This document shows, piece after piece, positions 54,862-63,694 of a DNA stretch of 64,000 bases. Every line of letters starts with the position of its first letter. The first letter of the stretch is position 1. Source of the stretch: CAIWTU01 sp963815135 (GTDB lineage Bacteria; Desulfobacterota; Desulfuromonadia; Geobacterales; Geobacteraceae); NCBI GenBank assembly GCA_963815135.1, contig CAWFFO010000011.1, positions 62,001 through 126,000 on the forward strand, read 5' to 3'. The notes beneath the pieces were generated by a model that saw only the letters and a program-made list of their open reading frames with translations, ran no database searches and had not been told where the DNA came from. Both the position numbers and the translations under genes were made by a program.

Positions 54862-55719
54862 ATGCCTGACGAAAAAAGCCGGAAAACAAAGCAGCCGGAA
54901 GACGATAGGGCATTCTCCTCCCTGCCTCTCAATATTCGCCAGGGCAAGCCGCGCAACCTTGGAGTGACGGAAATCCGCGGTCCGTACTATACGCCGATGG
55001 GAAAGCGCCAGCTGGAAGATATCCTGGAAACCATGGGTGACTATATCGATATCCTGAAGTTCGCCGGCGGCTCGTTCAGCCTGATGCCGCGCCGTGCGGT
55101 GAAAGGAATCGTGGACCTGTGCCACAGGTATGATGTGGAAGTGGATACCGGCGGTTTCATCGAACATGTCCTTACCCTGGGGGCAGGGGCCGTCGACCGG
55201 TACATCGAGGAATGCAAGCGCCTTGAGTTCGACATCATCGAAATTTCCAGCGGCTTCATCAGCGTACCGGCCGATGACCTGGTCCGGCTCACGGAAAAGG
55301 TGCGGAAAGCCGGGTTGAAGGTAAAGGCCGAGGTGGGAATACAGTTCGGCGCCGGAGGTGCCAGTTCCGTCGAAGAGCTGGAGGCCGAGGGAACGAGCGA
55401 TCCCGACTGGGCAATCATCCGGGCCCGGAGGCACCTGGACGCCGGCGCTCACATGATCATGATTGAGTCGGAGGGGATAACCGAATGTGTCCGCAGCTGG
55501 CGAACCGATGTGATAAGCAAGATAATCCGCGAACTGGGGATAGAGAAAACCATGTTCGAGGCGGCCGACCCGGCGGTTTTCGGCTGGTACGTTAAAAACT
55601 ACGGCCCCGAGGTGAACCTGTTCGTCGATCACAGCCAGATTGTCATGCTGGAATGTCTCCGGTCCGGCATCTGGGGAACCAAGGATGTCTGGGGACGGAT
55701 ACTTACCTATAAGCCGTGA
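54862..55719 (+). CDS. Phosphosulfolactate synthase-like protein (ComA family)
   Basis: A 285-aa TIM-barrel protein of the ComA family, which adds sulfite to phosphoenolpyruvate in coenzyme M and sulfolactate synthesis. Conserved parts: KPRNLGVTEIRGPYYTPMG, YIDILKFAGGSFSLMPRRAV, VEVDTGGFIEHVLTLGAGAV, FDIIEISSGFISVPADDLVR and VKAEVGIQFGAGGA. Near the end are FEAADPAVFGWYVKNYGP and FVDHSQIVMLECLR. Other coenzyme M genes are not seen nearby, so the function in this organism is open. Confidence 0.88.
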   Translation: MPDEKSRKTKQPEDDRAFSSLPLNIRQGKPRNLGVTEIRGPYYTPMGKRQLEDILETMGDYIDILKFAGGSFSLMPRRAVKGIVDLCHRYDVEVDTGGFIEHVLTLGAGAVDRYIEECKRLEFDIIEISSGFISVPADDLVRLTEKVRKAGLKVKAEVGIQFGAGGASSVEELEAEGTSDPDWAIIRARRHLDAGAHMIMIESEGITECVRSWRTDVISKIIRELGIEKTMFEAADPAVFGWYVKNYGPEVNLFVDHSQIVMLECLRSGIWGTKDVWGRILTYKP

Positions 55720-55749
55720 GAGGAACCGACTGAATGAACCTTGAAAAGC

Positions 55750-55913
55750 GTGACGTCTTCACACCTTCGCTTGCGCGGAACGCCTCGGTTTTTGCATCTC
55801 GGTAATATGAAGCGGCCCGACGGAGTTCACCCGTCTTGACAGGCATGTTACGGCGTCAGCGACGGTGAACCCCGGCATTCTGCTCACTCAGGCATCACGG
55901 ATTCGGGGAAAAC
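55750..55913 (+). repeat. Dispersed intergenic repeat family 2, copy B
   Basis: Matches 5726-5897 across its length with scattered substitutions. It ends 18 nt before the rtcB start, so it is transcribed in the rtcB leader if the promoter lies upstream. Shared blocks are listed under copy A. Confidence 0.7.
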
Positions 55914-55930
55914 AGTATGAAGGAGATGCC

Positions 55931-57388
55931 ATGGCAATACCTTCAGCGATAAAGAAAATTTCCGATACTATATGGGAGCTGCCCGTTTCCTATAAGCCGG
56001 GCATGCTCGTGCCCGCCAGGATTTACGCCACACATAAGCTGCTCGCCGAAATGGACGACGGCGTTTTCGAGCAGGTAACCAATGTGGCCTGCCTGCCGGG
56101 AATCATCAATTACGCCTTCTGCATGCCGGACGGTCACTGGGGTTACGGTTTCCCCATCGGCGGCGCCATGGCGATGGACGTGGACAAAGGGGTCATCTCC
56201 CCCGGCGGCATCGGTTTTGATATCAATTGCGGCATGCGCCTGGTTCTGACCAATCTTACCTACGATGAAGTGAAGCCCCGCCTGCACGAACTGGTGGATG
56301 CGCTGTTTCGCAAGGTCCCTGCCGGTGTGGGCAGCACCGGTTTCATCAGGCTCACCCATGACGAGTTCCGCACCGTCGTTGAGCAGGGAGCACGCTGGTG
56401 CCTGCGCAAGGGGTATGCCTGGCAGCAGGACCTGGAGCGGACCGAGGAAAACGGCTGCATAACCGGAGCCGACTCGAACAAAATCAGCCAGAAGTCGGTC
56501 GAACGGGGATTCAACCAGATCGGCACCCTCGGTTCCGGTAACCACTACCTGGAGATCCAGGTGGCAAAGCCGGAGAACATCTTCGACGAAGAGACCGCCC
56601 GCGCCTTCGGCATAACCATTCCCAATCAGGTGGTCGTCATGTTCCACTGCGGCAGCCGCGGGTTCGGACACCAGGTGGCGACCGACTACCTGCAGACGTT
56701 TCTTTCGGTCATGGAGCGGAAATACGGCATCAGGATTCTGGACCGCGAGCTGGCCTGCGCCCCGTTTCATTCCCCTGAAGGTCAGAACTATTTTTCTGCC
56801 ATGAAGTGCGGCATCAACATGTCCTTTGTCAACCGCCAGGTTATCCTGCACCGCATCCGTGAAGTTTTCTCGAGCATTTTCCACAAGGACCCGGCTGACC
56901 TGGGCATGGACATGGTTTACGACGTGGCGCACAATACGGCAAAGCTGGAAACTCACGTGGTGAACGGCAAAAAACGCAAGGTGCTGATGCACCGCAAAGG
57001 CGCGACGCGGGCATTCGGGCCGGGAATGGAAGGGCTCCCCGACATCTTCAAGGAGACCGGCCAGCCGGTAATAATAGGCGGCAGCATGGAGACCGGCTCC
57101 TATGTCCTTGCGGGTTTGCCCACGGGGGACCAGGCATTTTATACGACCGCCCACGGCAGCGGCCGCACCATGAGCCGGACCAAGGCCAGGAAGATGTTCA
57201 GGGCCGATAAGCTCCAGCATGACATGGAACAGCGCGGCATTTACGTGCGCAGCATCTCGCGGGGCGGGCTGGCGGAGGAGGCGGGTCCGGCCTACAAGGA
57301 TATCGACGAGGTGGTCGAAGCCACGGAACTGGCCGGTCTGAGCAAGCGGGTGATCCGGCTGATTCCCATCGGCAACGTGAAGGGATGA
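55931..57388 (+). CDS. rtcB: RtcB RNA-splicing ligase
   Basis: A 485-aa RNA ligase (3'-phosphate or 2',3'-cyclic phosphate to 5'-OH, GTP and Mn2+). Start at MAIPSAIKKISDT with AGGAG 5 nt upstream. Active-site parts of the family: FDINCGMRLV (metal-binding Asp and Cys ~99), GSGNHYLEIQ, MFHCGSRGFGHQV, VYDVAHNTAK, and TTAHGSGRTMSRTKAR with the histidine guanylylated in RtcB. The length is of the archaeal type. It is followed, after 3 bp, by a COG0523 GTPase gene, so the two are in one operon. Confidence 0.95.
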   Translation: MAIPSAIKKISDTIWELPVSYKPGMLVPARIYATHKLLAEMDDGVFEQVTNVACLPGIINYAFCMPDGHWGYGFPIGGAMAMDVDKGVISPGGIGFDINCGMRLVLTNLTYDEVKPRLHELVDALFRKVPAGVGSTGFIRLTHDEFRTVVEQGARWCLRKGYAWQQDLERTEENGCITGADSNKISQKSVERGFNQIGTLGSGNHYLEIQVAKPENIFDEETARAFGITIPNQVVVMFHCGSRGFGHQVATDYLQTFLSVMERKYGIRILDRELACAPFHSPEGQNYFSAMKCGINMSFVNRQVILHRIREVFSSIFHKDPADLGMDMVYDVAHNTAKLETHVVNGKKRKVLMHRKGATRAFGPGMEGLPDIFKETGQPVIIGGSMETGSYVLAGLPTGDQAFYTTAHGSGRTMSRTKARKMFRADKLQHDMEQRGIYVRSISRGGLAEEAGPAYKDIDEVVEATELAGLSKRVIRLIPIGNVKG

Positions 57389-57391
57389 AAC

Positions 57392-58288
57392 ATGGAAGAG
57401 CGAACCCCCATCACCATCGTTACCGGTTCACTGGGCAGCGGCAAGACCACTCTGCTTCGGCGGATTCTGGACACCACCGGTCGCCGCCTGGCGATCCTCA
57501 TGAACGAATTCGGCGCGATAGCCATCGACAGCCGGGTCATTGCGGGCAGGAATGTGCAGATGATCGAGCTGGCCGGGGGCTGTGTCTGCTGCTCGCTGAC
57601 CGGGGAGCTGGAGGCTGCCGTCGGGGAGATAATCGATGCCGTGCAACCGGAACTGATCGTCCTGGAGGCAACCGGCGTGGCGGAAGCGGACGCGCTGGTT
57701 TACGAGATCGAGGACAACATCCCCCTGGTGAGACTGGACGGAGTCGTCACGATTGTCGACGCCTATGTTTCGATAAAATTCCCGCAGATGGGGTACACCA
57801 CCAGGACTCAGGTGGAATCCGCCGACATCATCCTGGTCAACAAGATCGACCTGGTAACCGCAGAGGAACTGGAGCAGGTGGAAGAACAGGTGCGCCGGTT
57901 CAACAGCCGGGCGACTTTTTTCAGATCGGAGCATTGCGAAATGGACACCGCCCTGCTGTTCGGGCTGGGGATCGAAAAACGGGAATCGTTTGCAGTTCCG
58001 CAGCATGGCGGCGAATTCCAGTCCGTGGTCTTCACCGGCAATGAAACCATCAGCCGCGGCCGGTTCGAGGAGTTTGTGAACAGTCTGCCGGAAAATGTCT
58101 ATCGGGCCAAGGGGTTTGTCTGCTTCGGGGATGGTTCCGCTCTATTCAATTATGTCGCAGGGCGTGCGGAGCTGGAAGAGTTTCCGGCTGAAAGAACGGA
58201 GCTGGTCTTTATCGGACGCGATCTTTCGGAAGCGAAGGATTCTCTGTTGCAGAGGCTGGCCGGGTGCGTGGAGTGGAAATCCGGGTAA
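57392..58288 (+). CDS. COG0523/CobW-type G3E GTPase
   Basis: A 298-aa P-loop GTPase: Walker A VTGSLGSGKTTLLRRIL, NEFGAIAID, the metal motif GGCVCCSLTGEL (CxCC), LEATGVAEADAL, and G4 VNKIDLV. The C-terminal domain has SVVFTGNETISRGRFEEFVN and KGFVCFGDGSALFNYVAG. Family members insert or move metal ions (Zn, Co, Ni). Since RtcB needs Mn/Zn-type metal binding, a chaperone role for its neighbour is possible but is only inference from the 3-bp spacing. Confidence 0.9.
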   Translation: MEERTPITIVTGSLGSGKTTLLRRILDTTGRRLAILMNEFGAIAIDSRVIAGRNVQMIELAGGCVCCSLTGELEAAVGEIIDAVQPELIVLEATGVAEADALVYEIEDNIPLVRLDGVVTIVDAYVSIKFPQMGYTTRTQVESADIILVNKIDLVTAEELEQVEEQVRRFNSRATFFRSEHCEMDTALLFGLGIEKRESFAVPQHGGEFQSVVFTGNETISRGRFEEFVNSLPENVYRAKGFVCFGDGSALFNYVAGRAELEEFPAERTELVFIGRDLSEAKDSLLQRLAGCVEWKSG

Positions 58289-58301
58289 TTGCCTTAAACC
58301 A

Positions 58302-58495
58302 AAAAACGGCAGTTGGAGGTGTCTGCAGTAAGCAACTCAGGCCTGTTTCGTTGCTGCTCTTGGCGAAATGGAGTGTGGACAGCCGATATTGTCTGAACCC
58401 GAAGGGTGAGTTTACCGGCTGTAGCGAAATGAGCCTAGAGCAGCAGAAACAGGCCTCCGGAGCGAACGGGGGATGTCTGCAATTGCCGAACCAGG
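58302..58495 (+). repeat. 195-bp palindromic repeat family 1, copy 3 (intact)
   Basis: Same orientation and nearly the same sequence as 18009-18203, with a few substitutions. It begins 13 nt after the COG0523 stop codon and ends 31 nt before the convergent kelch-like gene, so it could also act as a transcription end for both. Confidence 0.85.
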
Positions 58496-58526
58496 TTAAA
58501 TAGTTTTCAGGACATTTTGCGGATGC

Positions 58527-59045
58527 TCAAAAAGGTACGACAATACCCAGCCACAGAATTACCCTGCCGTTTAGCGGCAGTACCGACGAGTGCTGCCAGC
58601 GTCCCGTATTAAAAGTCCCCTTTGTCAGCCATGAATGCATCGCGGAATCGTACAACTCGGCCGAGATGGCGAATATGCCTTTTCCCACTCCGCCTGCAAC
58701 CATCACCTTGCCGTTGCTTTGCAACCTTTGGCGCCGATCCGGGGCGACAACGTAAAGAGGGAAGTTATTCGACCAGGTCCTTTCTTCTCTGGGTATGATA
58801 TACAAATTGAGATGCGACTTTCCCGTGAGAGGGATACTGCCGATTGAAAAAGGACTTATAATGCGCTTTTCCAGTACGATTGACGCATTTCCGTCCGTGG
58901 CAAGGTCATTCGCATGGGCCTGTTTTGTCCAAATGCAGCTGAATTGGAAAATGACCGCAAACAGAACGGGAGGCATTGTCGCCAGGCAAATCCTACCGAT
59001 TAAATTCTTCCTCCGATAGTTTTGTGGAAAGAGATGTTTGCCCAT
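58527..59045 (-). CDS. Short exported kelch-like protein under GEMM riboswitch
   Basis: A 172-aa protein; start at MGKHLFPQNYRRKNLIG (59045). Signal peptide (TMPPVLFAVIFQFSCIW...QAHA), then a linker and one and a half kelch-type units: LQSNGKVMVAGGVGKGIFAI, AELYDSAMHSWLTKGTFNTG and RWQHSSVLPLNGRVI. Kelch proteins of this type usually have five or more repeats in a propeller; here the frame stops after WLGIVVPF, next to repeat copy 3. Likely a truncated remnant, although its promoter, riboswitch and signal peptide are intact. Confidence 0.65.
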   Translation of the reverse strand: MGKHLFPQNYRRKNLIGRICLATMPPVLFAVIFQFSCIWTKQAHANDLATDGNASIVLEKRIISPFSIGSIPLTGKSHLNLYIIPREERTWSNNFPLYVVAPDRRQRLQSNGKVMVAGGVGKGIFAISAELYDSAMHSWLTKGTFNTGRWQHSSVLPLNGRVILWLGIVVPF

Positions 59046-59115
59046 GGCCAACCCGTATCTTTCGTTGCAGTTGTAATCAGTGTGAATTGGTTTTATCGTC
59101 TTGTTGCCACTGAAT

Positions 59116-59222
59116 AAAAATGGCCGGGCATACCGAGGTCGTATCCTTCGGCAGCTCGGCCATCTTTGCATTCAAGATTCGCCGCTTTCCGTCCCTGCCT
59201 CACGACAGGTTTGGCTTTTTCG
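59116..59222 (-). promoter_or_regulatory. Second GEMM-I (cyclic dinucleotide) riboswitch with intrinsic terminator
   Basis: The minus strand shows AAAAAGCCAAACCUGUCGUG, where CCUGUC-GUGA-GGCAGG is a stem with a GNRA loop, then GGGACGGAAAGC, and a second arm with AUCUUGAAUGCAAAGAUGGC and GAGCUGCCGAAGG. Terminator: AUGGCCGAGC pairs with GCCCGGCCAU, then UUUU (plus 59116-59163). As in the first copy, the base before GCC is A, suggesting the cAMP-GMP type. It controls the kelch-like gene downstream. Confidence 0.87.
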
Positions 59223-59262
59223 CAGGAGATTAAAAACTAAAAAATAATTACCTTATATATTG

Positions 59263-59290
59263 ATGATACTTCAAATTATTCACGAGTCAA
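59263..59290 (-). promoter_or_regulatory. Sigma-70-type promoter for the second GEMM transcript
   Basis: -35 TTGACT (plus 59285-59290) and -10 TATCAT (plus 59263-59268) at 16-bp spacing, ~40 bp upstream of the aptamer. The remaining stretch to 59598 shows no gene or clear signal other than the kdp ribosome site at its end. Confidence 0.5.
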
Positions 59291-59598
59291 ATGCCTTGAA
59301 CGGTTTAAATATCGGATAATGGATTGCCTGAAATCCGGCTTTAGCAGGGGTTTTTCTGATTCATGAATGGAGTCCTCGACAGCAGTTTTCATCACTGCAA
59401 TCTGCACCTCCCACCTTTACCGATAGACCTGAACAAATCACGCAAATTTGAGCAAATAATGGATGGTTGGTGATTCCTTCTTGACAGTTTCTTGATGTAT
59501 TCCAAGGGCATTTTGATCCCGTCTTTATGCAGTGTGAGCTAAATTTACAGTAACCGGGAATAAAATAAAGTTTAATAAAAACAAAGGGAGACCTTATC

Positions 59599-59829
59599 GT
59601 GAAAATCTATCTGTTCAATCCTGAAAACGGCATATACCTGGGTGAAGACTACGCTGATGAAGAGCCCCTGAAACGCTGTTCATACCGGGTCCCGTCTGAC
59701 GCAACCACTATCGCTCCACCTCAAGTCGTGCATGGGGGGGTGCCGGTGTTCAACACCAGGGAACAGCAATGGGAACTCCGCAGTATCAACGATTTCCGAA
59801 GAAAATCTGATAACGGGGATATTTCATGA
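59599..59829 (+). CDS. Small unknown protein at the head of the kdp operon
   Basis: A 76-aa soluble protein from GTG 59599 (GGGAG upstream): MKIYLFNPENGIYLGEDYAD, then RVPSDATTIAPPQVV, VFNTREQQWEL. The Y-x-x-P-x-x-A-T-x-x-x-PP pattern resembles small phage tail-fibre-assembly-like proteins, but no phage gene is near. It overlaps kdpA by 4 bp (ATGA), so it is translated with the potassium pump. It is in the place where kdpF would be but is not a membrane peptide. Confidence 0.65.
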   Translation: MKIYLFNPENGIYLGEDYADEEPLKRCSYRVPSDATTIAPPQVVHGGVPVFNTREQQWELRSINDFRRKSDNGDIS

Positions 59830-61586
59830 ACTACTTCGAGCTTGCGGAAGTAATATTATTTTTCGCGATTCTGCTGCTCTTGATCAAACCGTTTGGTGTA
59901 TTCATGGCAAGGGTCTTCCAGGGGGAGAGAACTTTTCTGACCCCCATGCTCACCCCTTGTGAAAACCTTATTTACCGGGTCTGCGGCGTCGACAGAAACG
60001 AAGAGATGGGCTGGCAGCGATATGCATGGGCCATGATCCTCTTCAACTTCGCCGGATTCATAACGCTCTTCGTTATTCTGCTCCTGCAGGGCTATCTGCC
60101 GCTCAACCCGCAGAAATTCCCCGCGTTTCACTGGCACCTGGCCCTCAATACCGCCGTCAGCTTCACGACCAACACCAACTGGCAGAATTACAGCGGCGAA
60201 TCGGCCGCCAGCTACTTTACCCAGATGTTCGGGTTCGCGGTGCATAACTTCGTCTCCGCCGCCACCGGGATGGTCATTGCCATCGCCCTAATCCGCGGCT
60301 TCGTCAGGCGCAAGACTTCAGCCATCGGCAATTTCTGGGTTGATCTGACCAGGAGCATCCTTTATATCCTGCTGCCATTGTCGCTCATTTTCTCCATATT
60401 CCTCGTTTCCCAGGGGGTGATCCAGAATTTCAGCCCTTACAAAACCGTGCCGCTGGTGCAGGCAACCAGCTATGACAAGCTGAAACTGGACACCAATGGC
60501 TCGCAAATAACAGGGAAAGTGAATGTAAGGGAAGTCACCATGCCCATGGGGCCGGTAGCCTCCCAGGAGGCGATCAAGGAGTTCGGGACCAACGGCGGCG
60601 GCTTCTTCAATGCCAACTCCTCTCACCCCTTTGAAAACCCGACTCCGATTTCCCACTTCGGTGGAAATCCTCCTGATCCTCCTTATCCCCGGCTCGCTCA
60701 CGTATACCTTCGGAATGATGGCGGGAAATACCCGTCAGGGGTGGGCGCTCCTGGGTGTCATGCTGGTGGTGTTGGTTGCTTCATTCGGAGTCATGCAATG
60801 GGCAGAGTCGGGCGGCAACCCGCTGCTGTCCGGGCTCGGCGTTCACGGTCTCAACATGGAAGGGAAGGAAATCCGTTTCGGCCTGGCCGGCACAAACCTG
60901 TTCGAACGGCCACCACCGGCACCTCCTGCGGCGCGGTCAACACCATGCACGATTCCCTGACTCCCCTCGGCGGGATGATGCCGCTCGCACTGATTCTCCT
61001 CTCCGAGGTGATCTTCGGCGGGGTCGGTACGGGTCTGTACACCATGCTTGCCTTCGTGGTGATCGCCGTTTTCGTGGCAGGTTTGATGATCGGGCGAACT
61101 CCCGAATTCCTGGGGAAGAAGATCGAGGTGCGGGAGATGTGGATGTCCATCGTAACCGTGCTTGCCTCGGGCATTCTGGTCCTGATTTTCACGGCCGTCG
61201 CCATGATGGTGCCGGCAGGGGTCTCCTCCATGAACAACCCCGGCGCACACGGTCTCTCCGAAGTTCTTTACGCCTTCGCCTCCATGTCCAACAACAACGG
61301 CAGTGCCTTTGCAGGACTGAACGGCAACACCATTTTCTACAACCTTACCGGAGCCGCGGCAATGATCATGGGACGTTTCGCCCCGGCGGTCGCGGTTCTG
61401 GCCATGGCAGGCTCGCTTGCGGAGAAGAAATACGTTCCGCCGAGCCTGGGAACCCTGCCGACAGACAAGGTGCCGTTCGCTTTCTGGCTGACGCTGGTCA
61501 TCCTGATCGTCGGAGCCCTGACATTTTTCCCGGCGCTTTCCCTTGGTCCGATCGTCGAGCATCTGACCATGCTGGGAGGAAAATAG
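59826..61586 (+). CDS. kdpA: KdpA, potassium-translocating subunit, two compensating frameshifts
   Basis: A 586-codon frame that is open throughout but contains a wrong-frame segment. KdpA features are clear on both sides: TNTNWQNYSGE, FGTNGGGFFNANSSHPFENPT and later LLSEVIFGGVGTGLY, MNNPGAHGLSEVLYAFASMS, NNNGSAFAGLNGNT (selectivity-filter loops). Between ~60655 and ~60905 the proper KdpA sequence (VEILLILLIPGSLTYTFGMM, NTRQGWALLGVMLVVLVASF) is in another frame. One extra G near 60660 and one missing base near 60903 explain it. If real, the protein would carry ~80 foreign residues and be inactive. Confidence 0.87.
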   Translation: MNYFELAEVILFFAILLLLIKPFGVFMARVFQGERTFLTPMLTPCENLIYRVCGVDRNEEMGWQRYAWAMILFNFAGFITLFVILLLQGYLPLNPQKFPAFHWHLALNTAVSFTTNTNWQNYSGESAASYFTQMFGFAVHNFVSAATGMVIAIALIRGFVRRKTSAIGNFWVDLTRSILYILLPLSLIFSIFLVSQGVIQNFSPYKTVPLVQATSYDKLKLDTNGSQITGKVNVREVTMPMGPVASQEAIKEFGTNGGGFFNANSSHPFENPTPISHFGGNPPDPPYPRLAHVYLRNDGGKYPSGVGAPGCHAGGVGCFIRSHAMGRVGRQPAAVRARRSRSQHGREGNPFRPGRHKPVRTATTGTSCGAVNTMHDSLTPLGGMMPLALILLSEVIFGGVGTGLYTMLAFVVIAVFVAGLMIGRTPEFLGKKIEVREMWMSIVTVLASGILVLIFTAVAMMVPAGVSSMNNPGAHGLSEVLYAFASMSNNNGSAFAGLNGNTIFYNLTGAAAMIMGRFAPAVAVLAMAGSLAEKKYVPPSLGTLPTDKVPFAFWLTLVILIVGALTFFPALSLGPIVEHLTMLGGK

Positions 61587-61588
61587 TA

Positions 61589-63656
61589 ATGTCAAACACG
61601 GCGCCCAACCGATATCCATATTCGACCCGCAGATCGTACGCCCGGCTGTATTCGAATCCCTGAAGAAACTCGATCCCCGCACCCTCTGGCGCAATCCGGT
61701 CATGTTCTGCGTGGAGATCGCGAGCTTCATCACCTTAGTGACTTTTCTCCTGTCTCTTTGCGGCATAAACCCGGAACCGGCCTGGTTCACCGGAATGGTA
61801 TCCCTGTGGCTCTGGCTGACGGTTATTTTTGCCACCTTTGCCGAGGCCCTGGCGGAAGGGCGGGGCAAGGCCCGCGCGGCCTCCCTGCGCAAGACCCGCA
61901 CCGAAGTACAGGCCAAACGTCCTGAAAAAGCCGGAATTCGTGCGCGGAGTTCGAGATCGTTCCGGCAAGTCAGCTGCGAAAGGATGATCATATCCTGGTG
62001 GAGGCCCATGAACTGATCGCCGGCGACGGCGAGGTGGTGGTCGGCGCGGCCCTGGTGAACGAGGCGGCAGTGACCGGGGAATCGGCCCCGGTGGTGCGGG
62101 AATCGGGCGGAGACCGCAGTGCCGTCACCGGCGGCACCACGGTCATCGCCAACTCCATCATCGTCAGGATAACCGCCAACCCCGGCGAGACCTTCCTGGA
62201 CCGGATGATCTCACTGATCGAAGGGGCCAAACGGCGCAAGACCCCCAACGAGGTCGCCCTGGAGGTGCTTCTGATCGCCCTGACCTTGGTATTTCTGCTG
62301 GTCTGCGCCAACATGAGCCCGCTTTCCATTTACAGCGTCAAGGCCACCGGACACGGACAGCCGGTTTCCCTGACCGTGCTGGTGGCCCTCTTTGTCTGCC
62401 TGGCGCCCACCACCATCGCCGCCCTGCTTCCGGCCATCGGCATTGCCGGGATGGACCGCCTGTTCCAGAAAAATGTCATAGCCCTGTCGGGACGGGCCAT
62501 CGAGGCGGCAGGCGACGTAAATGTTCTGCTTCTGGACAAAACCGGGACCATTACCCTCGGCAACCGTGAAGCGGTGGAGTTCATCCCGGTGGGGGGACAT
62601 ACCGGGCAGGACCTGGCTAGAATCGCCCTGATGTCGTCCCTGACCGACGAAACCCCGAAGGACGGAGTATTGTCGTTCTGGCCAAGCAGAAATACGGCCT
62701 GCGGGCCGAGGAACTCCCCAGCTTATGCGGAAAATGTTCCCTTCAGTGCCGATACGTGTCTTTCAGGGGTCAACGTGGGGGCAGAGCAATATCGCAAGGG
62801 AGCCTCCGATTCGATCATCGCCTTTGTCCGCAACATGGGAGGACAGATTCCAGCGGACCTTGCCGGACCGGTCGACGGGACGCCCGCGCCGGAGCGACGC
62901 CGCTGGTGGTCTGCCGCGGCGCGGATATCCTCGGGGTAATAATGCTGAAGGACATCGTCAAGGGCGGGATACAGGAGCGGTTCCAGCAAGCTGCGAAGCA
63001 TGGGTATCAAAACGGTGATGATAACCGGCGACAATCCCCTGACCGCCGCCGCCATAGCCGCCGAAGCCCAGGTTGACGACTTCCTTGCCCATGCAAAACC
63101 GGAGGACAAACTCCAGCTGATCAGGGAAAACCAGCAGGCGGGATACATGGTGGCGATGACCGGAGACGGGACCAACGACGCCCCGGCACTGGCCCAGGCC
63201 GACGTGGCGGTGGCCATGAACACCGGCACCCAGCCTGCCCGAGAGGCAGCCAATATCATCGATCTGGACAGCAACCCGACCAAGCTCCTGGACATCGTCG
63301 AGATCGGCAAGCAGATACTCATGACCCGCGGCAACCTGACCACTTTCAGCATCTCCAACGATATCGCCAAGTACTTCGCCATCATCCCGGCGGCCTTGTC
63401 ATCCATTTATCCGCAACTGGAAGTGCTGAACGTAATGCGGCTCGCCAGCCCGCTGAGCGCCATCCTGTCGGCGGTAATTTTCAATGCCCTGGTCATTCCG
63501 GCGCTGGTGCCGCTTGCCTTGAAGGGGACCAGGTTCCGCCCGTTGCCGGCCGAGAAGCTGCTGATCTACAATCTTCTGGTTTACGGGGTTGGCGGAATCA
63601 TAACGCCTTTCATCGGGATCAAGATCATCGATCTTGTGGTGAGGATGTTTGTATAA
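61589..63656 (+). pseudogene. kdpB: KdpB, potassium-pump P-type ATPase, multiple frameshifts
   Basis: A ~690-codon gene with at least five frame changes. Pieces in order: start at ATG 61589; FESLKKLDPRTLWRNPVMFC (out of frame with the start); FATFAEALAEGRGKARAASL; ALVNEAAVTGESAPVVRESG; the phosphorylation loop NVLLLDKTGTITLGNREAVE; broken N-domain pieces to ~62940; then MITGDNPLTAAAIAAEAQVD, MVAMTGDGTNDAPALAQADV and the C-terminal helices. All catalytic motifs (TGES, DKTGT, TGDGxNDAP) can be read. As written it cannot be translated in one piece. Confidence 0.9.
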
Positions 63657-63694
63657 GAAAAAAAGCTGCCGAAAGCCGGTGGAGATCAAAAGCC

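Noticed and set aside
7793..58495. CRISPR arrays
   Set aside because: Repeats found are few, long and dispersed; no array of short direct repeats with regular spacers and no cas genes were seen.
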